From: Odobenus rosmarus divergens
Lineage: Eukaryota > Chordata > Mammalia > Carnivora > Odobenidae
DNA length: 64,000 nucleotides
Direction of reading: 5' to 3'
Assembly: GCF_000321225.1 (NCBI RefSeq)
Contig: NW_004450302.1
Location: 1,260,478 to 1,324,477, forward strand
Of this stretch, positions 1 through 12,018 are shown in pieces. The position numbers and the translations under genes are program-made. Numbering within the stretch: the first letter of the stretch is position 1; each line of letters opens with the position of its first letter. Below the pieces are notes generated by a model. It did not search any database. It saw only the letters and a program-made list of their open reading frames with translations, and was not told where the DNA came from.

Positions 1-1289
1 TTGCCCCTGGCTCCCTCCCTCCCTCCCTGGGGACAGGACTCGGGTGGCAGCAGCCTGATGTGAGATGCCGCAGGAGCGGCAACAGCCCCAACACTTGCAC
101 ATGCAGACATCCCTGGTGAAGCGAGAGACGCAGATGGGGGCTGAGAGCAAAGGTGCTGAGGGAGCCTGGGAGAGCTGCAGACGGGCGTGTGGGAGCCAGG
201 CACGGGGCCTCGGAAGCAGGGCTGGGAGCAGCTGGCCAAGAGGCAGAGAGAGGGGGGTTCCAGATCACCCTCCACCATGAAAGCTGCTCAGAATCCAAAG
301 AAGCAAGAGCTTGTAGAGTAGAAGGAGCCCCGGTCAGGAATGGAGACCTCTGCCCCAGTCGTGCGGCAGCCACTAACCCCGAGTAACTGGGCAGGTCCTC
401 ACCAAGCCCCTGTTTATTTATCTGGGGGAAAATGTCAGTGCTTTTTCAAACCCCCTTCTTCAAGCAAGAGAAACTTCGAAAGAGAAGAGAAGAGAAGAGA
501 ACCTTACTTAGAATCTTGAATAGAAGAAAGATAAAAACAGGACTGCTATGGGTCCTGCCACAGAAGGTGGCCACAGAGAGCCCCCCTGGGCAGCCATTCC
601 TCAAACCCCAGGGTCACCCCAGGGGCACTTCCTTGGGTCGTTTGAAAACTGCCCACTCAGATGACTTCAAAAGCTCTCTAAGCTCCATCAGACCACCTGC
701 CAGTCTAGGAGGTAGAAATCATCTCAGCTTGGAACTGCTCTGAGTGGTCTCCAAAGCGCTTGGTCTCTGGTCCCCTGGCCTGGGGGCAGAAGGTGGCAGC
801 TGACCTCCACCCCACCATGCCCCCTATCCTGCTGAGGGGGAGGCAGGAATGAGTGTTGTGGGCTGGAGACAGCAGGGCTGCCACCCGGGCCCCTGGGAGC
901 AGCACCCCCTGCCCCACCCAAGCCCCTCCCCAGGCGTTAGGAGCAGAACAGAACGTGTTGGGTGAAGGAGTCCGCCTGGGGTCGGCTGCAGACTTGATAC
1001 TCACTCGACCTGTGTTTTAGGAGAAGCTGAGCTGCTCAGGCTTGGGGAAGGGGGTGAGGAAATTGCCAAGTTTTATCATCCCAGATTGCAAGAGAAAGAG
1101 AGGTGAGGAGGAGGGGCCAATCTACCCTGGATTACTCCAGTTGTTTCAGCTCCTGCGGCAAAGGGGGAGGCAGGCATGGGCCCCCAGGGCCTGCCAGGCC
1201 TTCTCTTACCCCAGGAAATGCCACTATTGGCCAGACAGCAAGAGGAGCTTTCAGGTTGGGTCCCAGACTCAGGGCAGGTAACTGTAGGC

Positions 1290-1430
1290 AGCTGATATTG
1301 TGGAAAGAGAGCTGGACTCTGAGGTCAGGGTTCAAATCTCAGTCTGCCTTTATGAGCTGTGCAATCTGGAGCAAACATAACCATTCTGAGACTCAGTTTC
1401 CTCAGAAGCATTAAAGGCAACATTAATATA
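1290..1430 (+). mobile_element. MIR fragment
   Basis: GGTTCAAATCTCAGTCTGCC, GAGCTGTGCAATCTGGAGCA and ACTCAGTTTCCTCAG follow the MIR consensus. Confidence 0.7.
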
Positions 1431-1471
1431 CTTAATGCCTTGGAACCATGCCCTTAAAAATGCTTAAAATG

Positions 1472-1705
1472 GGGGGCGCCTGAGTGGCTCAGTCAGTTAA
1501 GCATCTGCCTTCAGCTCAGGTCATGATCCCGGGGTCCTGGGATCGAGTCCTGCATCGGGCTCCCTGCTCACGGGGAGCCTGCTTCTCCTTCTGCCTGCCG
1601 CTCCCAGTACCCCCGCCCCCCAGCTTGTGCTCTCTCTCACTCACTCACTCTCTCAAATAAATAAATAAAATCTTTAAAAAAAAAAAAGAAAGAAAGAAAG
1701 AAAAG
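1472..1705 (+). mobile_element. Can-SINE
   Basis: Head GGCGCCTGAGTGGCTCAGTC, tRNA-like body, tail AAATAAATAAATAAAATC plus A-run and (GAAA)n. Confidence 0.9.
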
Positions 1706-2561
1706 AATAAATGGGCCAAATCATTCCAGCTCCAGGCACAGGTGAATTCCCAGGCTGGGGGCGGCGGCAGGAAGCGGAGGCTGTCCTGGCTCCCTGCACA
1801 GGCTCTCAGGGGCAATGCCAGGACTGACCTCCAATGCTGCCGCTCCCCACTGGAGCCCAGCCCCGCTGCAGCCACCCCCCGTTCCCCATTTCTGCAGCTC
1901 TTAGGGGACAGGGGCACAGATGGGGTCCTTGTCAGCACTCAGCCACAGCCCAGACCAAAAGCTCCAGCCACCTCTGCGGCTCAACACCCCGAACACCTGC
2001 AGTTCCCAGCTGGCACTCCCTGGCCAAGGCAAGTCTACAATTTCGCATTGCCACGTACTCACTGTACTAGCCTCAGAGGCTCTACCAGGACACTGGGGAT
2101 ACCTGTCTTGACCGCTATCTGGGGCATCAAAGGATACAGTGATGGATGTGAAGTGCCTAGAACAGTGCCTGGCACCGCAGAGTAAAGGCTCAGTAGACAT
2201 TAGCCCCTGCTACCGCAGTCATCTCTGAGGCTTCCTGCCCTTTCCCATGCCCCAATCTCCAACATAGAGCCAGTCAAACTGTCCCAGGTCCAGCTAGAGC
2301 TTCCTCTGCAAAGCTATGCTCTGTGATCTCAGGGTAGGGGGACCAAGTCTCATCTATATCCAGAAATGACCCACATTTCTGGGCAGTGTGGCTTCTCCAA
2401 ACCTTCTCTTGAGGCCAACGGGACAGTGGACACAGGCTCTCAACATCGCCCTCACTCTGTATTCCTCAGGAAATGTGAGCACTAGCCTCACACTGGCCCT
2501 GGAGGCTTCCCAGTGGGGTCCCTATTTCCGTACAAATCAGGAGGAATCAGTAAAGCTGAGA

Positions 2562-2768
2562 AAGAACTAGACTCCAAGCCCAGAGAAGTTTCAAACCCTG
2601 CATTCCCACTTTACTATCGCTGAACCTCTCTATGCCTCAGTTTTCTCCTCTGTAAAGTGGGGATAACAACAGCACCTGTTTCCTACAGGTGTTATAAGGA
2701 TTAAACGGCTTATTAAATGCAATGGCCTATAACAGTCCCTGACACAGAGTGATCACTGCATAAGGATC
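2562..2768 (+). mobile_element. MIR
   Basis: ATGCCTCAGTTTTCTCCTCT, GTAAAGTGGGGATAAC and TTATAAGGATTAAACGGC in MIR order. Confidence 0.75.
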
Positions 2769-3016
2769 AGCTAGGATGACATCCCTGTCTCTTCTTTAGA
2801 GGAAGACACAGTCTTGAGCTCTGACTGCCTCAGTCAGATGGCTTCAGGCCAGGAACGGGGCTGTTCTGGGTCAGGTGAGTTGAGAATCCACAGATGGGCA
2901 GGAGGCCAAGGCTCTGGGTGTGGAAGATGGTGGCCTTTGCCTGTGTCCTGCCACTGGTCAGCCTGGGAGGGAGCTGGTTCAGGGAGGGCAGGAGAGCAGA
3001 TCAAACAGGACTATAT

Positions 3017-3212
3017 AGGGGCCTGGGTGGCTCAGTCGGTTAAGCGTCTGCCTTCAGCTCAGGTCGTGATCCCAGTGTCCTGGGATCGAGCCCCACGTCG
3101 GGCTCCCTGCTCAGCGAAGTCTGCTTCTCCCTCATAGTCTGCCTGTCACCCCCCCCTGCTTGTACTCTCTCTGTCAAATGAATAAAATCTTTAACAACAA
3201 AAACAAAAACCC
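3017..3212 (+). mobile_element. Can-SINE
   Basis: Head GGGGCCTGGGTGGCTCAGTC; tail ATGAATAAAATCTTTAAC with an A-rich end. Confidence 0.9.
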
Positions 3213-3559
3213 CACAGAACCACAGGCCATCCTGAGGAGCCAGCACAGAAGAAACAAATGTGGCCTAGCAGTGACCTGCATTGGCACCCTGCAGACACCC
3301 CTCCTTTACTCCTCGCACCCCCACCAGGAGCTGTGGAGATGAGGGTGGGGTAGAGGAGACAAGGTTGGAGAGGCCTGCCCACAGTTCCCCAGGCAGGCTG
3401 GGGCAGAGCTGACCCCAGGGCCTCTGCTGACCAGGGAGCCCCTATGACCACCCAGCGAGAGCCTGTGGAGAGCCTGGCACCCTCCACTCCACATCCAAAC
3501 CATCGGCAAATCTTATTGGCTCTTCCTTCAAAATCCAGCCAGTGTATGTGCATAGTGCC

Positions 3560-4205
3560 CACCACTACTACCGAAACCCTGTCCAAACCATCACCTCTCA
3601 CCAGCTACAGCTTCCTGACCCCTCCGTGTCTGCATCCCAAGTCTGTTCTCAACACAGCAGCCAGAGGGATCCTGGTAAAAGTCAGACCACACCTCCCCAA
3701 TGCTGCAAACCTCCAATGGCTTCCAGCTCACCCTGAGTAAAGGCCAAAGTTTCCATCCTGGCCTACAAGCCCGCTCTTCCCCTGGAACCCTCTGCTCCAG
3801 CTACACTGGTCCTTCTCTGTTCCTTGGACATATCAAGCATGCTCCACACTCCCACCTCAGGACCCTTGTACCTGCTGTCCTGTCTGTCTGAAGGTCTTCC
3901 CCAGGTCTCTGCAATGCTCCCTCCATTCTGGTCTCTGTAAATGTCCCTTTGGAGAAGCCTTCCCTGAACTCCCTATTTAGCCCCCACCCTTCATCCCCTT
4001 CCCAGCTTTATCCTTCTTCACAGAGCTTACCACCCCAGACATATTGTATGTTCACGGGTCTGCGTTTGCTGCCTGTCTTCTCCTTCCGGAATGCAACCTT
4101 CACAAGAGCAGGAACTCCCCCTGCTTTGCTCCATGCTGTGTGCCCAGCACCCAGAGTGGTACCGGGCTCTCAGAAGATACTCAGGAAAAGCGTCGAACAA
4201 CTATT
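3560..4205 (+). mobile_element. L2 (LINE) 3' end
   Basis: Diverged L2 text: CAGCAGCCAGAGGGATCCTG, CCTCCAATGGCTTCCAGCTC, CTCAGGACCCTTGTACCTGC and GAAGCCTTCCCTGAACTCCC. Confidence 0.75.
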
Positions 4206-4654
4206 TACACCCTTCCCTACGGCAGCCTGAGCGCAGGTGCCTGCGTACACAGCCCTGTCCAGCCCTGAAGGAGCAGCCCCTCCCTGGGGCAGACTGTCTC
4301 ACCCGGAGCTAGACTCCTCCCCCTGCTCGTGTCTTGCCTCAGGTAGAGTCCAGGCACCCTCCCCACCAGCAGTCCAGGGGAACTGGTTTCGTGGGCAATC
4401 TCGGGCATGGTGGCTGCTCCCCTCCCTTTTTTTTCCTAGGCACCAACTTGCAGGGAGAAGACTGGACGTAAGCTAAGTGCCTTGTACAGCGAAGGTCAAG
4501 AAGAAAGAAGGACACGCTCCCTGGGAGAGACCCCAGCACTCCTCTCCTGGTTATGGGGCTGATCCTCCTCTCCTTCCCGACACTCTCCTGACCACCGGCT
4601 GCTCCCAGGACACACCATCGCTGGCTGGCAGTCTCCCTTCTGAGCCTCCACTTC

Positions 4655-4910
4655 CCTCCACTTGCACATTCTGGAATGACCTCCTCCCCCTGGGAGAGAA
4701 CTCCAATTCCTCGGAGACCAGTTCAAATGCTATGTCCTGGGCAAAGCTCTGCCTCACCCTCCAGGCTCTCCCAATCCCAGCTCTCAGGACTCTGGCCCAG
4801 CACTACCCTAGACTTGAGGCTCCAAGTCATCTTTCCTTGAGCCCTTTAGGCCTGGGTCACAGTGCTTGGCCATGGTACATGTCCAGAAGGTAACTGGTCT
4901 TTGGGTCTGT
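4655..4910 (+). mobile_element. L2 (LINE) fragment
   Basis: Weaker L2-like text around CTGGAATGACCTCCTCCCCC and CAGTTCAAATGCTATGTCC. Confidence 0.5.
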
Positions 4911-4949
4911 AATGTCCACCCTGGAACGGGGGAAAGGGCATGAGTTTGG

Positions 4950-5160
4950 GGACTGGGCATCAGACCTGGAGTCAAAAGCCGAAGGCCATTCGTTACTAGG
5001 CTGTGAGCCCTTGACTAAATCACTGAGTCTCTCTGAACCTCAGTCTCCTTATCTATAAAATGGGGATTGTACAGTGACCACTTCACAGAGCTACTGAAAG
5101 GATTAGGAATCACACACACAAAGTGTCTGTGCTTAATTATCAGCAGCTATTACTACTATT
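4950..5160 (+). mobile_element. MIR
   Basis: AACCTCAGTCTCCTTATCTA, TAAAATGGGGATTGTACAG and a 3' part. Confidence 0.75.
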
Positions 5161-6289
5161 AGGGGCTACGGAAACGGTGTTAGAGGCAGGGCCTGGGCCA
5201 GGCATGTGCAGCACGGCACTCTGCCCAAACAGGGTCCCCTATGTACTGCCGGATGCAAAGATGGGCCCTGGCCTCAGCGAGCTGACCCAGGATGGCAAAT
5301 AGCAGGCTCTCCTGTACTTCCGGGCTCAGTGGCCCGTGCCATCAGCCCTGGCACAGCTGGCTTATTGGCCCCTACCGTGTCCCACGGACAGAGAGTTTGG
5401 GAAGTTCCCTAGAGAAGGAGGAGTTTAAGGAGAGGAGGACACAAACCAGGCTCCGTTTCTCCTCTCCTTCTGGAGAAGTGCAAAGGGGAAGAGTCAAGCC
5501 AAAACAGAAAGTACATTCATCACTGTGCACTGCCCCCTCCAACCCGGACATTCTGACAGCACAGTTTCCTGAAAAACCCCACCAGACTAAGGTTTACTCA
5601 GCACCCCTCCCCCTTCCACATGCCAGGCCCTGTTAAACGTCTGGGATGCCCCAGCTCTGTGATGACGAGACCCCCGGCCTACTCAGGGGCTGGTGAGTCA
5701 GGCCCCACCCACCCTCAGTGCTACTGGATAAAACTTGGGAGCTAAGGAGGTCAAGTTCTCAAGGTCAGCCTGGAAAGGGCCATCTTCTGGGAGAGGTCTC
5801 AGTCCTGTCAGCCCACACGAGGGAAGGCTCCACAGGTAGAAGGGAGTTCAGCACAGACCCCTGTCAGCACCAGCTGTCACCAGACAGAAGCCAGGCTCAG
5901 CCCCAGTCAGAAAAAGTTCACAAGGACACACAACTGGTCAGATGGAATGCTCTGCTTGTCCCTTGCCTTACAGATGTGGCAGCCGCCCCTTGGTGGGGGG
6001 GGGGCAGGGCTGGGGTACCGAGGCGGCTTCTCAAGAGACAGCCGTGGACCTGGAGTCAAGAGACAGTTCTTGAAGTTCCTGCTGAGTGACACTGACCTTA
6101 CTTCCCTTCAGTCCCAGCTTCTTCGTCTGTAAAATGGAGCCAACAATCTCTACCACTCAAGGGAACAAGTAAGAGCTGACAAATGTACAGACTTTTTGGT
6201 CTCACCCACCCCTCCTCCCCAGCCTAGGTGTGTGTGAGCTCCGTTTAACGCTGAGCCTGTGCTAGTCCCTGCGGCTATTTGGGGGCTCC

Positions 6290-6560
6290 AGGTCTGGTGA
6301 GGGAGGCTAACACATACATAAAACATGGTGCCTCACTGTAATCAGCACTTTCAGGGAGGAACAAACAATGGACCGTGGGCTCTCAGAGAAGGGAGCATCT
6401 GACCCAGGCTGCAGGGGGTGAGGTTGGGAAAGCCACAAAGAGGAGGAGCTATCTGACCCAGGCCTTGAAGAATCCCCATGTATCAACCATAGGCAAGGAA
6501 GACGAGCATTCCAGGCAGGCAAAACAGCATGAGCCAAGGCCCAGATTCTGGTCTAAGGCA
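6290..6560 (-). mobile_element. L2 (LINE) fragment (antisense)
   Basis: GACCCAGGCCTTGAAGAATC, GCATTCCAGGCAGGCAAAAC and ATGAGCCAAGGC are typical of antisense L2. Confidence 0.6.
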
Positions 6561-7224
6561 CAGGCCCAGCCCACAAGCTTGCAGGCTGACCACCCCAGGG
6601 GCGCTGCCCCCAAACACCAGGCACCAGGCCTTCAGACAACACCCCCCCACCGCCGCCCCGGGCATGGTCCCCACAGGCTCCTAAACCAAGGGGACACTTC
6701 CTCATGGCCAAGTGAGGAAAGAAATCCCCAACCTCAGCAGAGGAGACTGCCTCTGCCCTCCTGCCCACCTCAGCCCTCCCCCTGCAAGAGCTCTGTTCAG
6801 AGGACCCAGCTGCCCATTCTCTGAGTCCACCCGGTCTCTACCTCTCTCTGGTAAGTTCATCCTCCTGCCCTAAGGTCCCTAACTAATTGTCAGCTCCTCC
6901 AAGAAGCCATTCTTGGCCCTTCTTTCCCATGGGTTCCCAGAGCTCTGTGTATATTTCTATAGAGTTCATGCTTGTCATGTAACATTCATTCATTTCCAGA
7001 GTCATTTCCTGAGCAGACTAACATCAGGTCTGAGTCTTTTGCATTCTTGAATCCTCACTCAATAAATCCAGATCCTGATCCCCGTGCCCTCCACCCCAGC
7101 ATTTTATTTATTGACAAAAAGCCAGGCTTTGGGGCTCTGGGACAGAATGAGAAGTCAGCCACATCAGCAGTCCTCAAGCAATTTATGAAATTAAAAATTA
7201 CAACCACTGATCTACAACATTCTT

Positions 7225-7440
7225 ATATAAGCAATAACAGCTAACATTTATTTACTGAGCATTCATGTGCTCACTGATTTAAACCCTACACATACATTAT
7301 TTCATTTAATCCTTACAGTAACTCTATGAGGTAGACACACTGCTACCTCAATTTTTACAAATGAGAAAACTGAGGCACTTTCTTCATCAAGGTCATAAAA
7401 CAGTATCAGAACCCATAAAGTCTGATTCAGGAGTCTGTAT
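7225..7440 (-). mobile_element. MIR (antisense)
   Basis: TTATTTACTGAGCATTCATG, CTCTATGAGGTAGACAC and AAATGAGAAAACTGAGGC. Confidence 0.75.
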
Positions 7441-7449
7441 TATCAACCA

Positions 7450-8400
7450 CTGTTCTAGTATGGACAGGGTGTTGCAGGGACGCAGGGTGCAGTATTAAGT
7501 CTTGGACAGGGGGGATGGGAGGAAGTCAACCCAGAAGTAGTATTCCCTGAGCTGAGCACTGAGAAGATCAAGTAGAAGGCAGCCTGGCAGATAAGAGGAG
7601 AAGGGGCTTCCCAGGCAGAGGGGCTGGTGTGCAAAGGCATGGAGACACAAAATTGCAAGGCGTGGGCAAGTGCATCGTGTGATGCTATGTTATTGGACTT
7701 CAGGGTGCACTTAGGAGACTGGCAGGAAAGAGGTCAGAACCCAGACAGTGCTGTAAATTGTACTAGGGATTCAGCCTTTTTCCACAAGCAATGGGAAGCC
7801 AACAAAGGGTTTTAAGCAAGGAAGTAACACTGAGACTTGTGTTTTAAAAGGATCACAAGAGGGGCATCTGGCTGGCTCAGTCGGGAGTCTAAAAAAAAAA
7901 AGAGAGAGAGAGAGAGATCATAAGAGTTAGTTTGGAGACTGGGCTGCAGGCAGCCATGGTCAGAAGTTGCTGGGAAGCCACTGCAGTTATCCTGGTGAGA
8001 AACACATCAAGGTGGTACAAGAAGATATGGAGGCCCAGGACCAGGTGTGCAGTATGTTCAGGAAGTTAGCTGGATCGGGTCAACCCACAGATGTGGGAAT
8101 TGAGGGAGAAGAGGAAGCGTAAGATAATTTCCCGGTCTAGCGCTGGGATGCGATGGCAGAGGAAGAAGAATGCGTTTGCGGCGGGCGCGGGGGACGGGGG
8201 GAAGACCAGTGCAAGAGAGCTGCAGCTGAAGGGGAGCTGTCCACTGGTAGCTGGACGGCCAAGTCTGGGGCTCCAGGGAGGGGCTGCGCTGAAAAAAGAC
8301 GTCGATGTGGGCGCCTTTCGGATATCTAGGTGGTGTAAAGCTGAAGCCATGAGAGTGGATGAGACCATCAAAATTCAGTGTATAGAGCGGGGGCTGGGCA
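7450..8400 (-). mobile_element. L2 (LINE), antisense, longer copy
   Basis: L2-type antisense text (TTCCCAGGCAGAGGGGCTGG, CAATGGGAAGCCAACAAAGG, TAAGCAAGGAAGTAACACTG) split at 7861 by the short SINE. The right edge is vague. Confidence 0.6.
7861..7915 (+). mobile_element. Truncated Can-SINE (head and tail only)
   Basis: About 30 bases of SINE head (GGGGCATCTGGCTGGCTCAG and ten more) joined to A11 and (GA)n. It is flanked by GATCACAAGA and GATCATAAGA, a direct repeat with one change. Confidence 0.75.
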
Positions 8401-8739
8401 GGACACGAGAATGGGAAACGGTACTTCCACTGTCAGAACAGGAGGAAGAAAATAAGGAGATGCAGACGCCGAGGACGCCAAGGGGGAGGGGCGTGCCAAT
8501 TATATCAATTAGGAACGAGTGTCACTGGTGTTATGCACCTCTAAGAACTCAAGAAAGATTCTTTAAAGGGCCCTTTTGATGTCGATTAGGGAAGTCATTC
8601 ACTGCCGTTTTCAAAGGAAGTTGGGGGAGACCGGATGACAGTGAGACGCAGACCTACCGGAACATGTAGATGTTTTCCTCCTCCTTCAGAGACCCTGACT
8701 CCTGCCCATATCCAACTTCTGTCCCCCACTACCCAGATT

Positions 8740-9250
8740 TCGTGCCTCGCCTCTCCCCTCAGAGTGAGGCTCTGGACGGCGAGCCGGGACGCCCTCCCCG
8801 GGCGCTCTCAGGTGGGCGGGACCGCGGAAGGTCAGCGCCGGAGCCCCCCGAACCCCGCGCCGGGCAGAGCGAGGCCGAGCGGAGAAAGGGAGCGGAACCT
8901 GGGACGCGGGGGGTGCGGGAAGGGTCGGACGGAACCAACAACGCACACCGGGCAGGGAGGCGGAATCCGCTGACAAGACACAGCCCTCGTACCACCCGGC
9001 CCCAGTGACCTCTCCCGGACCCACCTGCTCCATGTCAGCCACCGCCCAGGCTCTTCCTGCCCCAGCCGCAGTCCCGCTCGGCTGCCGCGGGAGCGCCTCC
9101 GAGCGGAACAGGATCTCCCGGCGGCGCCACTTCCGCCGCTGAGCCCGCCCCCGAGTGCGAACTGGGATGTGCGCAGAGTGCAGCCCCGCCCCATTCGCCT
9201 CAGTCTCCGCCCCCCAGCCCTTGGGCCCCACCCCGAGGGCCGGAAGCGGG
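8740..9250. promoter_or_regulatory. STARD3: CpG island promoter of STARD3
   Basis: CpG-dense DNA that stops abruptly on both sides and holds the inferred first exon. It has several GC boxes (CCCGCCCC near 9145) and ETS-type cores on the minus strand near 9130 and 9240, and no TATA box. This is the usual make-up of a housekeeping-type promoter with scattered start sites. Confidence 0.7.
9025..9140 (-). other. STARD3: STARD3 non-coding exon 1 (partial gene, 5' end only)
   Basis: STARD3 (MLN64) is a late-endosomal sterol-binding START-domain protein. None of its coding exons is visible here. Read on the minus strand, a GC-rich stretch ends in CATGGAGCAG followed by the donor GTGGGTCCGG, so the exon's 3' edge is at 9025. 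The 5' edge is approximate: there is no TATA box, and GC boxes and an ETS-type core (CGGAAGTG) lie at about 9130. The call rests on position. In human DNA STARD3 starts about 0.5 kb beyond the end of PPP1R1B on the same strand, and the spacing here matches. The ATG just before the donor could start a short upstream frame; the known protein start is expected in exon 2, beyond the left edge. Sure of a promoter and donor, less sure of the exact exon. Confidence 0.6.
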
Positions 9251-9624
9251 GACTGCTTGAGGTTCTTACTAATGATGGGGGAAATGGGAAAGAAGCCCAG
9301 GGGCATCATCATCGTTGGGCCACGGAGGCCTGGCACTGTGGGGAAAAAAGGGGAACTTCCTGAGGGGAGGCCTTTGGGGCTGGGGGACTGGTCCCTTTGG
9401 AGAAATCCAATTACTCTTGAAAGTTCTTTTCCCTCCCTGCCTCGTTCAGCCTCCCTAGCAGGATCTAGGACTTCTGTGGTCCTTCCTAAGAGTGCTCTGA
9501 GCTTGTCTTCAGGAAAGACCCAGACTAGAGGACTGGACACTAGAGTCGAGGTGGCCACCCACCAGGTCTTGCACATAGGGGAACCCCTTTCCCCTTCCTC
9601 CCTCTCCTTTCCCCTGAAAGAGAA
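9141..9624. other. Short intergenic gap between PPP1R1B 3' end and STARD3 promoter
   Basis: About 0.48 kb separates the inferred PPP1R1B poly(A) site from the STARD3 start, both genes being read leftwards. The right half is unique sequence with no repeat or frame I can support; the left end belongs to the CpG island. The human gap is of similar size. Confidence 0.6.
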
Positions 9625-10404
9625 GCCTCAGCACGGTTATTTACAAAGATTTATTTATTACGGCACAGGAGTGGTTCAGGCCTGGAGTCAGGGAAGAGGG
9701 GAAGGGGGCAGAGCAGCTGGAGGACAAGGAGAACCTGGCTTCCCCACCGTGCGCCCCCCTAAGGACATATACTAGGCGGCATTCCCGGCATCAAAGCACA
9801 AACAAAACGCAACAAAGCAGCCTCTGCTAGTCCATCTTCCAGGCACCCAGGCTGGGGAGCAGGGGTGATAAGGGGAAGATTTCCAAAATGTTGAGGTTGA
9901 GGAGAAGGATGCCCTGGGCCCTGGTAGAAGCCAGAGAGAGGGGTGGTAACTTGAAATCCCCCATAGGAGAGGGGATGGAGAAGGATCTAAGGGCACCTAC
10001 AGGTTCTCAGTACCCTCTTTCCCCAGATCTTAGGGTCCTGCCCTGTGGGTTTCCTGTGCCCAGGAGAAGGGTCTGGGGAGTAGAATTGTGAAGGATAAAC
10101 CTTTGCCCCCACCCCCCACCCCTTACTGGATCATCCAAACTCTCTCACATCCCGCCTCCCTCTGGGCAAATGGGGGAATGACTGGCAGGGGTAGGCATCA
10201 GGCAGCAAGTGCCCAGGGACTCTGGGCATCAGCCAAAGGTGGGCAAACAAGCAAACACGGACCAGCCTTAAGTCTTCTAGAAGTCAGAAGCCACAGCCCT
10301 AGCGAGTGAGGGGGAGGGGTACAAAATAGGGTGGGGACAGAGTGGGTATCTGGGGAACAGCAATGCCCCCTCCACTTCCTTCTGAGCGATGCAAGGCCGG
10401 GTGC
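9625..10404 (-). other. PPP1R1B: PPP1R1B 3' UTR
   Basis: Runs from the stop codon to an inferred cleavage point 15-30 nt past two overlapping AATAAA signals (minus strand, 9659-9654 and 9655-9650). About 0.78 kb, free of interspersed repeats. The 3' end is an estimate. Confidence 0.75.
9650..9659 (-). terminator. PPP1R1B: PPP1R1B poly(A) signals (overlapping AATAAATAAA)
   Basis: Two overlapping AATAAA hexamers on the minus strand, in the right place relative to the stop codon and the next gene. Confidence 0.8.
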
Positions 10405-10454
10405 CTATGAGCCAGGCTCAGGGTGGGCGGGGCGCTGTGGCTCCTCCCCAGGCT
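10405..10454 (-). CDS. PPP1R1B: PPP1R1B coding exon 7 and stop
   Basis: 50 coding nt encoding [15 protein letters not shown] and a TAG stop at 10407-10405. Acceptor TTGCAG. The exon continues as 3' UTR. Confidence 0.95.
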
Positions 10455-12018
10455 CTGCAAGGCAAGCGAGGGACTCAGGGCTTGGCCACGCCCACAAAAG
10501 TCCCAGCCCCTCCTCCCCATCCGCCACCACCAAGCCTCACCATTTAGTGCCAGGTCTTCCACTTGTTCCTTGGAGCTTCCATCTCTCTGGGGCTCATCCA
10601 GAGGGGGTGGGCGCTCCCAGGGTCCTTCCAGACCCTGGCCACAAGCTGTCTTCTGCCCAGCTAGGGATGGGAATGAAGGGATAAAAACACAGTCTCTAAG
10701 TATCCATTCAGCCGTCCTGGAGCAGGAGCGGAGCCACTCTGACCGCTGAGGCTTAGCTTTCTGAGGGTATCATGGTATAATGGAGAGAACGCTGGACCAA
10801 GAATGCTCTACCAATGACTAGCTATATGAGTTAGATAAGTCAGTTATTACCTCTCTGAAGGGGATGGTGAGAAGGAAATTGCGTAGATTGCCTTAAATAA
10901 GATAATTGTTAATATGCTGACCAGACCAGCACCGGCACTCCCGGAGTGGTGGCAATTGATATTTCTCCTTGGTAGTCTTGTCATTTAGCCCTCTGCCCTA
11001 CTGCTTTTCCAGAGAGAACAGTCTCCTCTTGCTTCCTCTTGACCTGTCCTGAGGGTCTCAGTGGGAGCTGACTCAACTTCCACCTGGAGCTTTTGCTCCA
11101 GCGTTGATACCCCACTGCCAGAGATGCAGAGAGGAGGTCCAAGCCATTTTGTTTGGGTGCGAGGGCTGGAACACTGCAAGCAGGGTTACTCGACTGTTTC
11201 TCATCCCCATAAATAATGGGACCAGAAAGTTTAACGTGCGCGGGGAGGGATAGATACGGCACAGCCTTCCATAGGTAAGGATGGAAAACACAGCTATGGG
11301 AGGGGCAGAGATCTTTCTGCCTAGGAATTCTCTGGGCCTCAGGACCCTCTGTGGAGATTTCTGGATCTGGGGCTTCTAGCTCTGAGGTCTTTTGTGTAGG
11401 TCTTAGGCCCCTCCTTGACCCCTCTCTTCCCTGGCGGTTGGAGTTGAAGCGCAGAAGACTGGGTTGTTCTTGAATCCTAGATTCTCCATCTAGACACTAG
11501 AGGGCGCCCTCTCACCTCCAGCCCAGGAAATAAAAGGGGGAGAAACAGCCGCAGGGTCCTGGGAAGGACTTAAGAACCAGCTCTTTGCCTCCCAGCAGAA
11601 ACCACATCCTACATTTAAAAACACAGGTAATGGGGGCATCGCACCCTCTTAGTTCTCTATCCTGGCATCTCCTGTACTCCCTCACGGCCATGGATGGGAA
11701 GTCTTTTCTTGGGTCTAGCCGCAAACCTCACGTGGCTGTAATTCTTAGGGAATAGCGGAATTCCTAGGGACGACCTGATTCGGGAGAGGGTCAGGATGGG
11801 AGCAGCCCAGGTATCCTAGGGCACCTGTGGGTGGGAGGGTGGGGAGGCCCTCACCGTGCAACTGTGGTTTAACGTGCGTGCAAGCTCTGAGCTGGGAGGG
11901 GTGCCCCAGGACACTCAGGGAGGACCGCACCAGGCTTCCCCGCTCCTTCAGCTTACCAGGCCCCCTGCTGCTCTTCAGGACTTCAGCCTGGCTGTCCTCC
12001 TCTTCTTCCTCCTCCTCC

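Larger units (their letters stand above)
1..9024 (-). other. STARD3: Inferred STARD3 intron 1 (left part of window)
   Basis: No coding exon could be supported here on either strand, including the start of STARD3 on the minus strand. Open frames are short and disordered. The stretch is filled with old L2 and MIR pieces plus three Can-SINEs listed separately. Positions 1-1280 show unique GC-balanced sequence with a short (AGAGAAG)n patch near 478-500 and nothing else I recognise. The intron label follows from the donor at 9024/9025 and human gene order. Confidence 0.55.

Noticed and set aside
3018..3100. tRNA-like sequence
   Set aside because: It is the tRNA-derived head of a Can-SINE, not a tRNA gene; the same holds for all other copies.
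8686..9576. 296-residue open frame on the minus strand
   Set aside because: It runs through the STARD3 CpG island and exon 1 with low-complexity Arg/Ala/Gly/Pro content; no domain seen. GC-bias artefact.
11745..11956. Continuation of PPP1R1B exon 5 frame past the donor
   Set aside because: Reads into intron. Using the GTAAGC donor restores the known protein sequence with exon 6.
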